64,000 nt of DNA from Oscillospiraceae bacterium (GTDB lineage: Bacteria; Bacillota; Clostridia; Oscillospirales; Ruminococcaceae): NCBI GenBank assembly GCA_009776305.1, contig WRLY01000001.1, forward strand, positions 62,001 to 126,000. Direction: 5' to 3'. This document shows, piece by piece, positions 1-7,760 of this stretch; the stretch's first letter is position 1, and each line of letters starts with the position of its first letter. The position numbers and the translations under genes are program-made. The notes under the pieces are model-generated. The model worked only from the letters and a program-made list of their open reading frames with translations, searched no databases and was not told where the DNA came from.

Positions 1-1
1 C

Positions 2-253
2 AATTCTACGGACAGATTAATCAGATTGCAATTAAAGGCAACGCAATCAGCGGCGATATGTATGTATGCCTGTATCAGCGTTTTATCGGACTCTTGCGCT
101 GATGAAGCGGATTTTGAAAACCTTCTTGCTAATGCTATAAGGCAGGCGCACATTTACATGAAACAAAAAGAACTTCCATTTGAAGACTATGTTTCCCAAG
201 CGAAAAAATTTCACGGTTTTGCAAGAGAGATAAAAAATATAAATGATATGTAG
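2..253 (+). CDS. Partial small ORF upstream of the relaxase (5' end outside or uncertain)
   Basis: The frame is open from base 2 to a TAG at 251-253, and the ORF-track start (TTG at 26) has no convincing ribosome site, so this is probably the C-terminal part of a gene beginning left of the window. The last ~50 residues (from ADEADFENLL) have codon use like the neighbours and are rich in charged and helical residues. The overlapping frame at 1-98 reads QFYGQINQIAIKGNA, which faintly recalls MobC-type mobilisation proteins, so a MobC-like gene with a frameshift is possible. The position 8 bases before a relaxase favours a relaxosome accessory protein, but this is inference. I do not recognise the family. 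Confidence 0.4.
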   Translation, partial: NSTDRLIRLQLKATQSAAICMYACISVLSDSCADEADFENLLANAIRQAHIYMKQKELPFEDYVSQAKKFHGFAREIKNINDM

Positions 254-261
254 GTTAATTT

Positions 262-1482
262 ATGGCACTTTTAATTTACAAGCAGTGGCACAGACAGCCG
301 AATATTAAAAATACACCAGCAAGTAACGCGGCGCATGTTAAATATATAGGCGAACGCTCCCATGTAATGAAATCCGAAAATTGTGAAAACGGGCTTTTCG
401 GCGTGTTTGATGAACAAAGATTCGGTTATAAAATTGACATGGACAGGGCGATGAAATATGTCCGAAAGCTTTCCGAAAACGGACATACGATTTTCAGAAG
501 CATGGTATCGTTTACACCGGAAATCGCGCAAACATTACATCTTGAGGATAAACGTAGCTTTGAGTATTATATTAAATCCCACATATACAGCATGTCAAAA
601 CATAACGGAATAGAAACAAAAAATTTTGAATATTTGGCGGCTGTGCATGACAAAGAGGGGCAACCGCACTTTCATGTTGTATTTTGGGATAAAGCACAGG
701 AAGTCGGCAAGAATTTCGTAAACCCTCTTATCGGCGACAAAATCAGAAACGAATTGGAGGAACGCGCCGCCAAAGAAATTATATCGGAGTTCCCCGAAGG
801 CTATTTTCAGAATTGGGAAACAAACGATAATGTCCGACGCACTTTAATCAAGAATTCATTTAAAAACGCATTTAGCGAGGAATATAAAATCCAAAAGTCT
901 TCAGCGGAAAACATATCTGACATTTTAGGAAAAAATTTAACCGGAGAAACCAATTTCCCCGCTTTAATAGCGGAACAATTTAATTTGTTACTTAAAAACC
1001 GACCGCGAACAGGCAGAAATTATTATTCATTTATGTCTCGAGAATACAAATTGAAATTAAATAAATTTACGAATATATTAATTGAAAGCAATCCGTCCTT
1101 AAAAGCGGAATATGACCGAATGATGTCAAGCCATGAAACAATCGCGTTTGCACTTAACAGTGGTAGTACTAATTACGGCAAGTTGAACATAGCCACATAT
1201 TTAGGAAAAATGCAGGACAAGTTTTACGCAAAAGCGGGGAATAAAATATTGCGCGAATTAAAAAATACTTCACAGGTCAAGGATAAGAATTGTAAAAATC
1301 ACGCTAAGTTTGATGAAAACAAAATGGCAAATCAAATTTTAAGATTATTAAAATCTCTTACCCCGCGTGAAGATACGCCCCATCTGCCCGAAACCGACGC
1401 CTATCTGAAAAACGCTGATTTATCAAAAACGGCGCTGAAAGACGCCATACAAGAAAAACAGGATAAGGGACATGAAATGTAA
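262..1482 (+). CDS. MobL/MobP-type conjugative relaxase
   Basis: A 406-residue protein that should nick the element's transfer origin and lead the strand into the recipient. The N-terminal ~210 residues carry relaxase signatures: HVKYIGERSHV near residue 26, GLFG near 45, RSMVSF near 79, and the metal-binding QPHFHVVFWDK near 134, a HUH-type His-x-His motif with the trailing W typical of MobL (MobP3-like) relaxases. The rest is a helical, Lys-rich tail with no recognisable helicase. It sits between a small ORF and the 830-residue fusion gene and is the start of the transfer region read rightward. No oriT was identified; it may lie left of the window. Family assignment is confident, subfamily less so. 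Confidence 0.85.
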   Translation: MALLIYKQWHRQPNIKNTPASNAAHVKYIGERSHVMKSENCENGLFGVFDEQRFGYKIDMDRAMKYVRKLSENGHTIFRSMVSFTPEIAQTLHLEDKRSFEYYIKSHIYSMSKHNGIETKNFEYLAAVHDKEGQPHFHVVFWDKAQEVGKNFVNPLIGDKIRNELEERAAKEIISEFPEGYFQNWETNDNVRRTLIKNSFKNAFSEEYKIQKSSAENISDILGKNLTGETNFPALIAEQFNLLLKNRPRTGRNYYSFMSREYKLKLNKFTNILIESNPSLKAEYDRMMSSHETIAFALNSGSTNYGKLNIATYLGKMQDKFYAKAGNKILRELKNTSQVKDKNCKNHAKFDENKMANQILRLLKSLTPREDTPHLPETDAYLKNADLSKTALKDAIQEKQDKGHEM

Positions 1483-1505
1483 AAAAGGACGGAGGAATTA
1501 AAAAT

Positions 1506-3998
1506 TTGAGTTTCAGCGATAACTTAAATGCATACATATTAAATCCCCAAAACAGGCATAGCCCGATAGACGTTTGCGAAACGCCTAACGCCCTGCTCAC
1601 GATTGGAGCAAAGCCGCTCCCCGTGGTTATGAATCCAAACGATATTGATAAGTGCCTTGCGGGGCAGACGGCGAACAAAAATAAAAACTCCCATGACTTG
1701 ACAACTAAGGAGTTGGGAACGTTGCCTGAATTGCTTGAAAATCCTGCAATGGTTTTGAAAGACCCGAAAACCAATAATATAACGGTAGTTACCGATATGT
1801 TTGATAAAATCGGTAATCCATTTGTTATCGGTGTAGAATTAAATCGAGCGCAAGACGAATATTTCGTAAACCGCGTTGCGACAATGCACGGTAGAGAGCG
1901 GGCATTTGAAAGCTTTATAGCTAAGAACGGAAAAAAAGTGCAGGGCTTTGTTCCAAGAATGATAACAGAGGGAAACTTACTCGCAATAAACATAGAAAAA
2001 GCTCCGAATTTTCTTCGTCCTACCGGGCTACAATTGCCTGAGGGCGAAGAATTCGTGAGCTTTGATAACAGTATAGCATATTCTTTGAAATCTGTCAAGG
2101 GTTTAAGTCAAGAAATATTAAAAAATCAAGGGGGTATTGATTTGAAAAAAAGCGACCAACAGCAAACACAAACCATAGTAATAAATATGTTCGCCGGACC
2201 GGGTGCAGGTAAAAGTACATCATCATGGGAAATTGCGGCAGAATTTAAGCTTAAAGGATTAAACGCCGAATATGTTCCGGAGTATGCAAAAGAATTGGTA
2301 TATGACGAAAATTGGGAACTGTTAAATGGTTCTCTTGAGAACCAAAAAACAATTTTCGATGAGCAATGCAGAAGAATGGATAGGCTAATCGGAAAGGTAG
2401 ATGTCATTGTAACCGATGCGCCACTTCTTCTCAATAACATCTACCTCAAAGACGGCGGTATTGATTCGGACAATCATAAGAAATATGTTGTTGATAAATT
2501 TAAATCATATGACAACATAAATATTTTCATCGAGCGCACAAAAGCGGCGTATGAAACAAGAGGGAGAACGCAATCGCTCGAGGAAAGTAAAAGCTTAGAC
2601 GGAAATATTCGGGATATTTTAAATGAGAATAATATTCGTTTTGATACGTTCTCCAAATTGAATATACGAACTGCTGTTCCGTTGATTATTGAAAAGTTCA
2701 ATGGATTAAATCTTTTTACGGAGGAAAGAATTATGGCAGATAATCAAGAAAAGAGCTTATATGAAACCTTGTTGAAAAACCCCTACGCCATAAAGGGCGC
2801 GGATTTAAGCGGTTGTACAAACAATGAATTAAACAAGCTACTTGAAGCGATTAACAAAGAAGCGGATGCTAAAGGAATAGAAGCGGATAACGGTACAAAT
2901 TATGAAAGCTATAACAGTTTGCTTTCACTTGACGATTTGCAAGATTGTCGTGATTTAGTTTATAGTGAACTAAACAACAAAAGCCCCTACGAAATACCGT
3001 ACGCTGACATCAGCACACTTTCCAATAACGAATTAAACAGCTTGAGGGAAGCAATTAATAAATTTGATACATTCTCTAAGTTGAATATAAGAAATGCTGT
3101 TCCGTTGATTATTGAGAAGTTCAATAAATTAAATGTTTTTATGGAGGAAAGAATTATGGCAGAAAATCAGGGAAAGAGCTTACACGAAACCTTATCAAGA
3201 AACCTTTACGCTATAAGGGAGGCGGATTTAAGTCAATTATCCAATGCGCAATTAAGCAATTTGCTTGTGAGATTAGACAAAGAAATGGAACTCGTAAACG
3301 AGGACATAAACGCAGACGTAGCAGATAATTACTCCGCTTTGATTGGCAACTTGGAGGAATTAGATGAATGCCGCATGACTGTTTGTGAGGCGCAGGGTAA
3401 CAAAAGCCCCCGTCTTTTCGTCGATATGGACGGCACGTTGGCGCGTTTTCACGATGAGGCTAATTATCTTGAAAGAATGTTCGAGGAAAACTTTTTCAAA
3501 GACTTAGAGCCGTTTCAAGAAGCCGTAGACGGTGTGAACCAATTTATAAAAGACAACCCGAACACAGAGGTGTTTATTCTTTCCGGCGCAGTTGATGGCG
3601 AACCGCCTTATTGCCGTGTCGAAAAGCAAGAATGGCTTACTCGGCATTTGCCTGATATTGACGTCGAACACATGATTTTTACAAAAATCGGAGAGCCTAA
3701 ATCTGGGTACGTTTCCGGAGGAATCGGCAGAAACGACTTTTTATATGATGATTATAACGTATCGCTTGAGCAATGGGAGCGGGACGGCGGCGTGGGAATA
3801 AAATGCCGCAATAATATAAACCACAAGGGGTTAAACGGTAAATTGTGGGACGGCTTAATCCTTTCCAACAGCGAATCATCGAAAGAAATAGCGCAAGGGC
3901 TGGGCGAGATAATGTATAAGGTTGGGCTTGAGCATAAACTTAATCCGCCGGAGGAAAATATGATGTATATGAAAGAAACGGAGTTTTTGCCGGATTAA
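1506..3998 (+). CDS. Multidomain protein: MuF C-terminal-like domain + P-loop kinase + HAD 5'-nucleotidase
   Basis: 830 residues starting at TTG with a clear GGAGGAA site. Residues ~30-205 resemble the domain at the C-terminus of phage MuF-type proteins (Barnase-EndoU-ColicinE5/D-RelE-like fold), with VMLKDP and VTDMFDKIGNPFVIGVEL stretches. Residues ~225-400 form an AAA/NadR-like kinase domain with P-loop GPGAGKST at ~231. Residues ~636-810 are a HAD 5'-nucleotidase-like domain beginning FVDMDGTLARFHD (~637). The middle is an in-frame tandem duplication of 141 codons (from F379 and from F520). Each copy contains GGAGGAAAGAATTATG, an in-frame ribosome site plus ATG (M410 and M551), so shorter products could be made internally. 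It may be a fusion of formerly separate genes. The biological role is unknown; nucleotide or NAD metabolism or an anti-host function during transfer is speculation. Confidence 0.7.
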   Translation: MSFSDNLNAYILNPQNRHSPIDVCETPNALLTIGAKPLPVVMNPNDIDKCLAGQTANKNKNSHDLTTKELGTLPELLENPAMVLKDPKTNNITVVTDMFDKIGNPFVIGVELNRAQDEYFVNRVATMHGRERAFESFIAKNGKKVQGFVPRMITEGNLLAINIEKAPNFLRPTGLQLPEGEEFVSFDNSIAYSLKSVKGLSQEILKNQGGIDLKKSDQQQTQTIVINMFAGPGAGKSTSSWEIAAEFKLKGLNAEYVPEYAKELVYDENWELLNGSLENQKTIFDEQCRRMDRLIGKVDVIVTDAPLLLNNIYLKDGGIDSDNHKKYVVDKFKSYDNINIFIERTKAAYETRGRTQSLEESKSLDGNIRDILNENNIRFDTFSKLNIRTAVPLIIEKFNGLNLFTEERIMADNQEKSLYETLLKNPYAIKGADLSGCTNNELNKLLEAINKEADAKGIEADNGTNYESYNSLLSLDDLQDCRDLVYSELNNKSPYEIPYADISTLSNNELNSLREAINKFDTFSKLNIRNAVPLIIEKFNKLNVFMEERIMAENQGKSLHETLSRNLYAIREADLSQLSNAQLSNLLVRLDKEMELVNEDINADVADNYSALIGNLEELDECRMTVCEAQGNKSPRLFVDMDGTLARFHDEANYLERMFEENFFKDLEPFQEAVDGVNQFIKDNPNTEVFILSGAVDGEPPYCRVEKQEWLTRHLPDIDVEHMIFTKIGEPKSGYVSGGIGRNDFLYDDYNVSLEQWERDGGVGIKCRNNINHKGLNGKLWDGLILSNSESSKEIAQGLGEIMYKVGLEHKLNPPEENMMYMKETEFLPD

Positions 3999-4028
3999 TT
4001 GAAAAGTTTTAAAAATTCATAAAAGGCA

Positions 4029-4057
4029 TTGACAAACGTAATACAATGTGTTATATT
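4029..4057 (+). promoter_or_regulatory. Consensus sigma-A promoter for mazEF-like pair
   Basis: TTGACA at 4029-4034, a 17-base spacer and TATATT at 4052-4057, followed by GAGGTGA and ATG at 4076. The region around the -10 (AATACAATGTGTTATATT) is partly symmetrical and could bind the MazE antitoxin for autoregulation, which is inference. It gives the toxin-antitoxin pair transcription independent of the upstream gene. Confidence 0.75.
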
Positions 4058-4075
4058 TAATATGAGGTGATTTTT

Positions 4076-4300
4076 ATGATTTCACAGATTGCAAAATGGG
4101 GTAATAGTCAAGGGATTCGCATGGAAAAGCGAGTTTTAAAAAGTTTAGGCTTGTGTATCGGCGATATGGTAGAAATTTCTAAAAACGGTGATGAAATTAT
4201 TATAAAGCCGACTCATGGTATTGACTGGTATCTTGAAGATTATGAAAGACCTGAAGACGGTTGGGAACACATTGAATCCGGAGGGCGCGAAGAATGGTAA
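4076..4300 (+). CDS. mazE: MazE-family (AbrB-fold) antitoxin
   Basis: 74 residues. The N-terminus MISQIAKWGNSQGIRMEK is the classic MazE/AbrB swapped-hairpin domain (the WGNSxGIR motif), followed by an acidic tail that would wrap the toxin. I chose ATG 4076, 6 bases after GAGGTGA, over the track's GTG at 4067, which lies inside the ribosome site. The stop codon overlaps the next gene's start by 7 bases, so translation is probably coupled. It should neutralise the downstream MazF and repress its own promoter, as known for the family. Confidence 0.88.
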   Translation: MISQIAKWGNSQGIRMEKRVLKSLGLCIGDMVEISKNGDEIIIKPTHGIDWYLEDYERPEDGWEHIESGGREEW

Positions 4301-4623
4301 ATCAAGGCGATATAATCTCCGTCAACTTCGCTCCCACAAAGGGTCGTGAACAAACAGGAGAACGCCCTGCGCTTGTAATCAGTAATACAAAGTATAACAA
4401 AAAAAGCGGCTTTATATTGGCTTGCCCAATAACAAGCACCATAAAACCCATGAATGTTCGGATTCAGCTCGATGAACGAACAGAAACACAAGGGGATATA
4501 CTTTGTGAGCAGGTTCGTATAATAGATTTAAGAGAACGCTCCTATCGAGTAATTGAAACAGCACCAAAGGATATACTCCAAGAAGTATACAAGGTAATAA
4601 ACGCCTTAATTATGCCGATGTGA
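4294..4623 (+). CDS. mazF: MazF/PemK-family mRNA interferase toxin
   Basis: 109 residues, close to the family length. It begins VNQGDIISVNFAPTKGREQTGERPALVISN, matching the MazF/PemK core (GDI..V.F.P..G.EQ.G.RPALV), with ACPITSTIK and the QGDILCEQVRIID segment typical of the catalytic half. These enzymes cleave single-stranded mRNA at short sequence motifs and are held inactive by MazE. The start overlaps mazE and has GGAGGG about 9 bases upstream. In this ICE it is one of several addiction modules and is expected to stabilise the element. Confidence 0.9.
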   Translation: MVNQGDIISVNFAPTKGREQTGERPALVISNTKYNKKSGFILACPITSTIKPMNVRIQLDERTETQGDILCEQVRIIDLRERSYRVIETAPKDILQEVYKVINALIMPM

Positions 4624-4662
4624 TAACCGGATTAACTTACTGACAGAAACGGAGAAGACATC

Positions 4663-5214
4663 ATGAAAAAGAGCAAACAAAACGCTGTAATCGCCTTGAG
4701 TGCGGCTGTGACAGTCGCGCTTGCTATAGGATTAGTTATTTTTATCAACGCGTCTTTTGGTGTGAGCGGCGATTCAGGCGAACCTGAGGCTAATGAAATA
4801 TCCGAAAATTTAAGATTTACGACAACCGAGCCGCCCACGACGACAGCGCCCCCGCCAATCACGACCACGCCGCCCGAAACAACCACGCCTCCTGCGACCA
4901 CGACCACCGCGGCAACAACAACACCGCCCCCCGCCACAGAAAAAGACGTAGTCGAAACCTTAGCCCCGGTCAGTACATTAAGCCAAGAGCGGCGCGAGGT
5001 TATGGAGGAAAACAATATAGATGTTCGCCAAACAGAGGCTACACAGCAGACAACACCACCGCCGGAAGCACAAAGAGAACCAATGGAAACAACATACATT
5101 GACGGCGTGAAATATGTATGGCATCCAATATTCGGCTGGGTAGAAAGTGGAGAAGGAAGCACTGAAATTTATGATACGCCACCATCGGGAGAGTATTACG
5201 ACTTTATGTACTGA
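4663..5214 (+). CDS. Membrane-anchored Thr/Pro-rich protein (DUF6550-like)
   Basis: 183 residues. A Lys-rich N-terminus is followed by one hydrophobic segment (~8-30), then a long low-complexity Thr/Pro spacer (~50-95) and a C-terminal region with YIDGVKYVWHPIFGWVESGEG. The GWVE-type ending after a T/P stalk resembles small ICE-encoded proteins I associate with DUF6550; that name is from memory and unverified. The topology predicts an external stalk displaying a short C-terminal domain. It lies between MazEF and the secreted 704-residue protein and is probably an envelope component of the transfer apparatus. A chromosomal gene at 44719-45507 has a very similar T/P linker but different ends. 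Confidence 0.6.
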   Translation: MKKSKQNAVIALSAAVTVALAIGLVIFINASFGVSGDSGEPEANEISENLRFTTTEPPTTTAPPPITTTPPETTTPPATTTTAATTTPPPATEKDVVETLAPVSTLSQERREVMEENNIDVRQTEATQQTTPPPEAQREPMETTYIDGVKYVWHPIFGWVESGEGSTEIYDTPPSGEYYDFMY

Positions 5215-5258
5215 GGCGGTTGGGGTTAATTTTGATGAGTGTTAAAGGGGGTGAGAAC

Positions 5259-5417
5259 ATGGGAATGACCGATAAACAATTTGCATCATATCGTCGGCAA
5301 CAATTAGAGGAGTATGAAGATATGTTAGAAATTGCGGAGAAAACAAAAGCTGATACTGTATTGATAAAAAAAATAAAAAAGGCAATAGAAAAAGCAAAAG
5401 CCGATATTGAAGTTTAA
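5259..5417 (+). CDS. Small coiled-coil protein, unknown function
   Basis: 52 residues, MGMTDKQFASYRRQQLEEYE at the start, then a Lys/Glu-rich amphipathic helix with coiled-coil character. The track begins at 5220, but ATG 5259 is preceded by AAAGGGGGTGAGAAC, a far better ribosome site. Small proteins of this type occur in clostridial conjugative elements near the same neighbours, though I cannot name a family. It is followed by an intrinsic terminator, so it ends the 4.6-5.4 kb transcript. Confidence 0.6.
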   Translation: MGMTDKQFASYRRQQLEEYEDMLEIAEKTKADTVLIKKIKKAIEKAKADIEV

Positions 5418-5440
5418 GAGCAACAATAATCTTTATATTT

Positions 5441-5467
5441 AGCCACTCTTTCAGGAGTGGCTTTTTT
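5441..5467 (+). terminator. Intrinsic terminator after the small coiled-coil gene
   Basis: AGCCACTC, a 6-base loop and GAGTGGCT followed by TTTTTTAT. It ends the mazEF/T-P-rich transcript before the secreted-protein gene. Confidence 0.85.
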
Positions 5468-5475
5468 ATAAATGC

Positions 5476-5504
5476 TAAAGCCGCCCCTAAAAGAGCGGCT
5501 TTAT
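5476..5504 (-). terminator. Second hairpin, probable leftward terminator
   Basis: TAAAGCCGC and GCGGCTTTA around a short loop, with T-rich flanks both ways. It directly follows, on the minus strand, a start-less reading frame at 5506-5595, so it may be the terminator of a decayed leftward gene. It may also simply strengthen termination of the rightward transcript. Confidence 0.5.
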
Positions 5505-5618
5505 TTCAGTGGGGCAGAATGTCCTCACATTCTTCTAAATACATCAAGTAGCGGTATTTGTCAAGCGAGAATTTTCCGTCCTTAGCGACGTTTTTTTAAT
5601 ATTTTAGGAGGTATTATT

Positions 5619-7733
5619 TTGAAAACACGAAAAGTATTGGCAATATTTATGACGGCAATTATGTTAATCGCATTAACATGTAATGCATACGCTACCCCTG
5701 ATCCTAACATAGACGGAGGGGGCGGCGGCGGTGGAGGGACGGGAACAGCTTCCAATATGTGGGCGGTCAGAGGCGCGAACGGAAACCTGATTTATGACGG
5801 CGAGGGGCTTAGAATTTATTTGGTCAGCGGCGCGACAGGAGCGCCCATCAGCCGCGCGGTGGATATTACGAACGCAAATGTTTCTGAGACTAATATGTTT
5901 AATGGCAAAGGCAAAACGAAACATGATTATAGATTTAATGATAGTGCGTTAATTCCGAAAGAGGGTTATGACAAAAAACTAATAACCGCTCCCGCAACAA
6001 AACTACCGCAGATTATTCCGTGGAATGAGGGCAGTAGCACGGCGAGGATTAACGCTATTAAAAATTGGTTTCGCGAAAAAAGTAACGCAGATTGGTGTCT
6101 TGCACAATTAGGTTCAAACACTGACGAGGCGCGGTCGAACGGCTATAAACTTGCTATTGAACCTGTCGCCTATTTCAGATATAAAGGCTTTGATTATGCC
6201 ATGACCGCGACAGAAGCCGCGCTGTTAAACCAAATGGAGCCGGCGGGTAACAACTTACACGCGTTCATGGCTCCGCTTACGCATAAAAATCTGCCCCTTT
6301 CTATTTTCCTTGAGAATTCGGAATTTGGAGTTTCCGGTACGCCCGTATACGCCTGGACCGGTTCGAGAACCTCAAACGCCGAAGACGCGGATATTATAAA
6401 TCAACTCGGAATCGGATATATTTCCTTTGCGCCGTCGGGAGAGGCGATACCGGAAGGTGACCTTGACGCCCAAGGAGGAAATCATGTCAGACCTCAACCT
6501 ATGGGGGAAGGGGTTTTTGAACGCTTTGATAATGAACCTTATACTTATCCGACTGATACATGGGTTGTGACGCCGTTCCGGCTCTGCAATGTTCAGCGAA
6601 ACGGCGACGTTTGGAGCGGCGGACAGCCAATCACCTCCATGCGCCCGGCAGAGGCGGTTATAACGGTTGGCGGCATTACAAGCGTTACAATCCCGAACAT
6701 ATATATCCCGTCCGGCAGTGAACAGCTTATCTGGGTGAAATGGAGAACGCCGTCCGCGGCGCAAACCATTTATATCACAGCGACCGCCTCGAACGGGCTT
6801 TTTCATAATCCGCAAAGCTCGCGCGACAGCGACAGATATATATCTACCGGGTATATTACAGCCAATATAGTAGACGCGTTTCAGGAGGCAACGCCACCCG
6901 ACCCCACAATAAACGACACGGGGGATAGTATTGGTTTTTCCGAAAGTCAAGCGGCTGAAAATAAAAACCGTATATTATCATCAGGGGTTGCATCAAATTC
7001 CTGGCTTGTTTGGGATTGTGATTATTTCCTGCAATCAATAACATCAAGTTCAAATACAAGTAGCAGTAGCTACAGATACCCGCCCGACGATGAATATGAC
7101 GCGGAAACGGGACTTTATTACCGATATAGCGTGACTAACACTTGGTCAACCCGCGTACCGATAGACGAGGAGCGTTACTATACTCGCTATACCGTACAAT
7201 ATGATATTTTTACTTACAATTACAGTTTTTCAGGCATTAGTTACAATGCGCGGCTTGGAAACGCGAATTTAGTAATTTCGCCGAGCGAACATGTACCTAC
7301 AAGCTTTGTAAGGAATTTTCAAACGGTTATGAAAAGCGGGTACGGAATAAACGCGGAAACCGAAACACCTTTGTCCGTAACCATTGACGGAGTGGCAAGC
7401 ACATATTACGACCCTTTAAGTACAACGTTTGCTTCCGCGCCTCAATATGTCGTATCATATTTCCCGGAATTTAATTATAAAACTTATAATAGATTTCTGG
7501 AAAAAACGCCGCATACATGGCGGTTTAAGCAGAACAACTACAGCGCATATCTTGACAGAAGTCATTTTACGCCCTGGTGGTTTCCGGACAATCAGAATTA
7601 TATAATAGTAACACGGATTGATTTTGCGTACACGCCCGCAGGGAGATTATATATGGGCGTGGAAAGTTCCGGTATTTTAATAGAGGGAAATTTATATGAC
7701 GATTGGCGAGTGAGTCCGGTCAGACCGGGGTAG
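5619..7733 (+). CDS. Large secreted ICE surface protein, unknown function
   Basis: 704 residues from TTG 5619 with AGGAGG 7 bases upstream. A signal peptide (KTRKVLAIFMTAIMLIALTC...AYA, residues 2-26) is followed by a Gly-rich linker (eight consecutive glycines) and a large Tyr/Ser/Asn-rich exterior domain with no Cys cluster, LPXTG or transmembrane tail. The GGGGGG...N.W...G..I.L.....G.P.S..VD opening resembles a family of exported proteins I recall from clostridial conjugative elements just upstream of VirD4. It ends 27 bases before virD4. The role may be a surface adhesin or a structural part of the mating channel; this is inference from position and export signal. Confidence 0.65.
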   Translation: MKTRKVLAIFMTAIMLIALTCNAYATPDPNIDGGGGGGGGTGTASNMWAVRGANGNLIYDGEGLRIYLVSGATGAPISRAVDITNANVSETNMFNGKGKTKHDYRFNDSALIPKEGYDKKLITAPATKLPQIIPWNEGSSTARINAIKNWFREKSNADWCLAQLGSNTDEARSNGYKLAIEPVAYFRYKGFDYAMTATEAALLNQMEPAGNNLHAFMAPLTHKNLPLSIFLENSEFGVSGTPVYAWTGSRTSNAEDADIINQLGIGYISFAPSGEAIPEGDLDAQGGNHVRPQPMGEGVFERFDNEPYTYPTDTWVVTPFRLCNVQRNGDVWSGGQPITSMRPAEAVITVGGITSVTIPNIYIPSGSEQLIWVKWRTPSAAQTIYITATASNGLFHNPQSSRDSDRYISTGYITANIVDAFQEATPPDPTINDTGDSIGFSESQAAENKNRILSSGVASNSWLVWDCDYFLQSITSSSNTSSSSYRYPPDDEYDAETGLYYRYSVTNTWSTRVPIDEERYYTRYTVQYDIFTYNYSFSGISYNARLGNANLVISPSEHVPTSFVRNFQTVMKSGYGINAETETPLSVTIDGVASTYYDPLSTTFASAPQYVVSYFPEFNYKTYNRFLEKTPHTWRFKQNNYSAYLDRSHFTPWWFPDNQNYIIVTRIDFAYTPAGRLYMGVESSGILIEGNLYDDWRVSPVRPG

Positions 7734-7760
7734 GATTTAGAAATAAGGAGAAAACACACC

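Noticed and set aside
5673-6950. Long antisense ORFs inside the secreted-protein gene
   Set aside because: Frames are rich in Arg/Cys/Ser without ribosome sites and are shadows of a well-supported gene.
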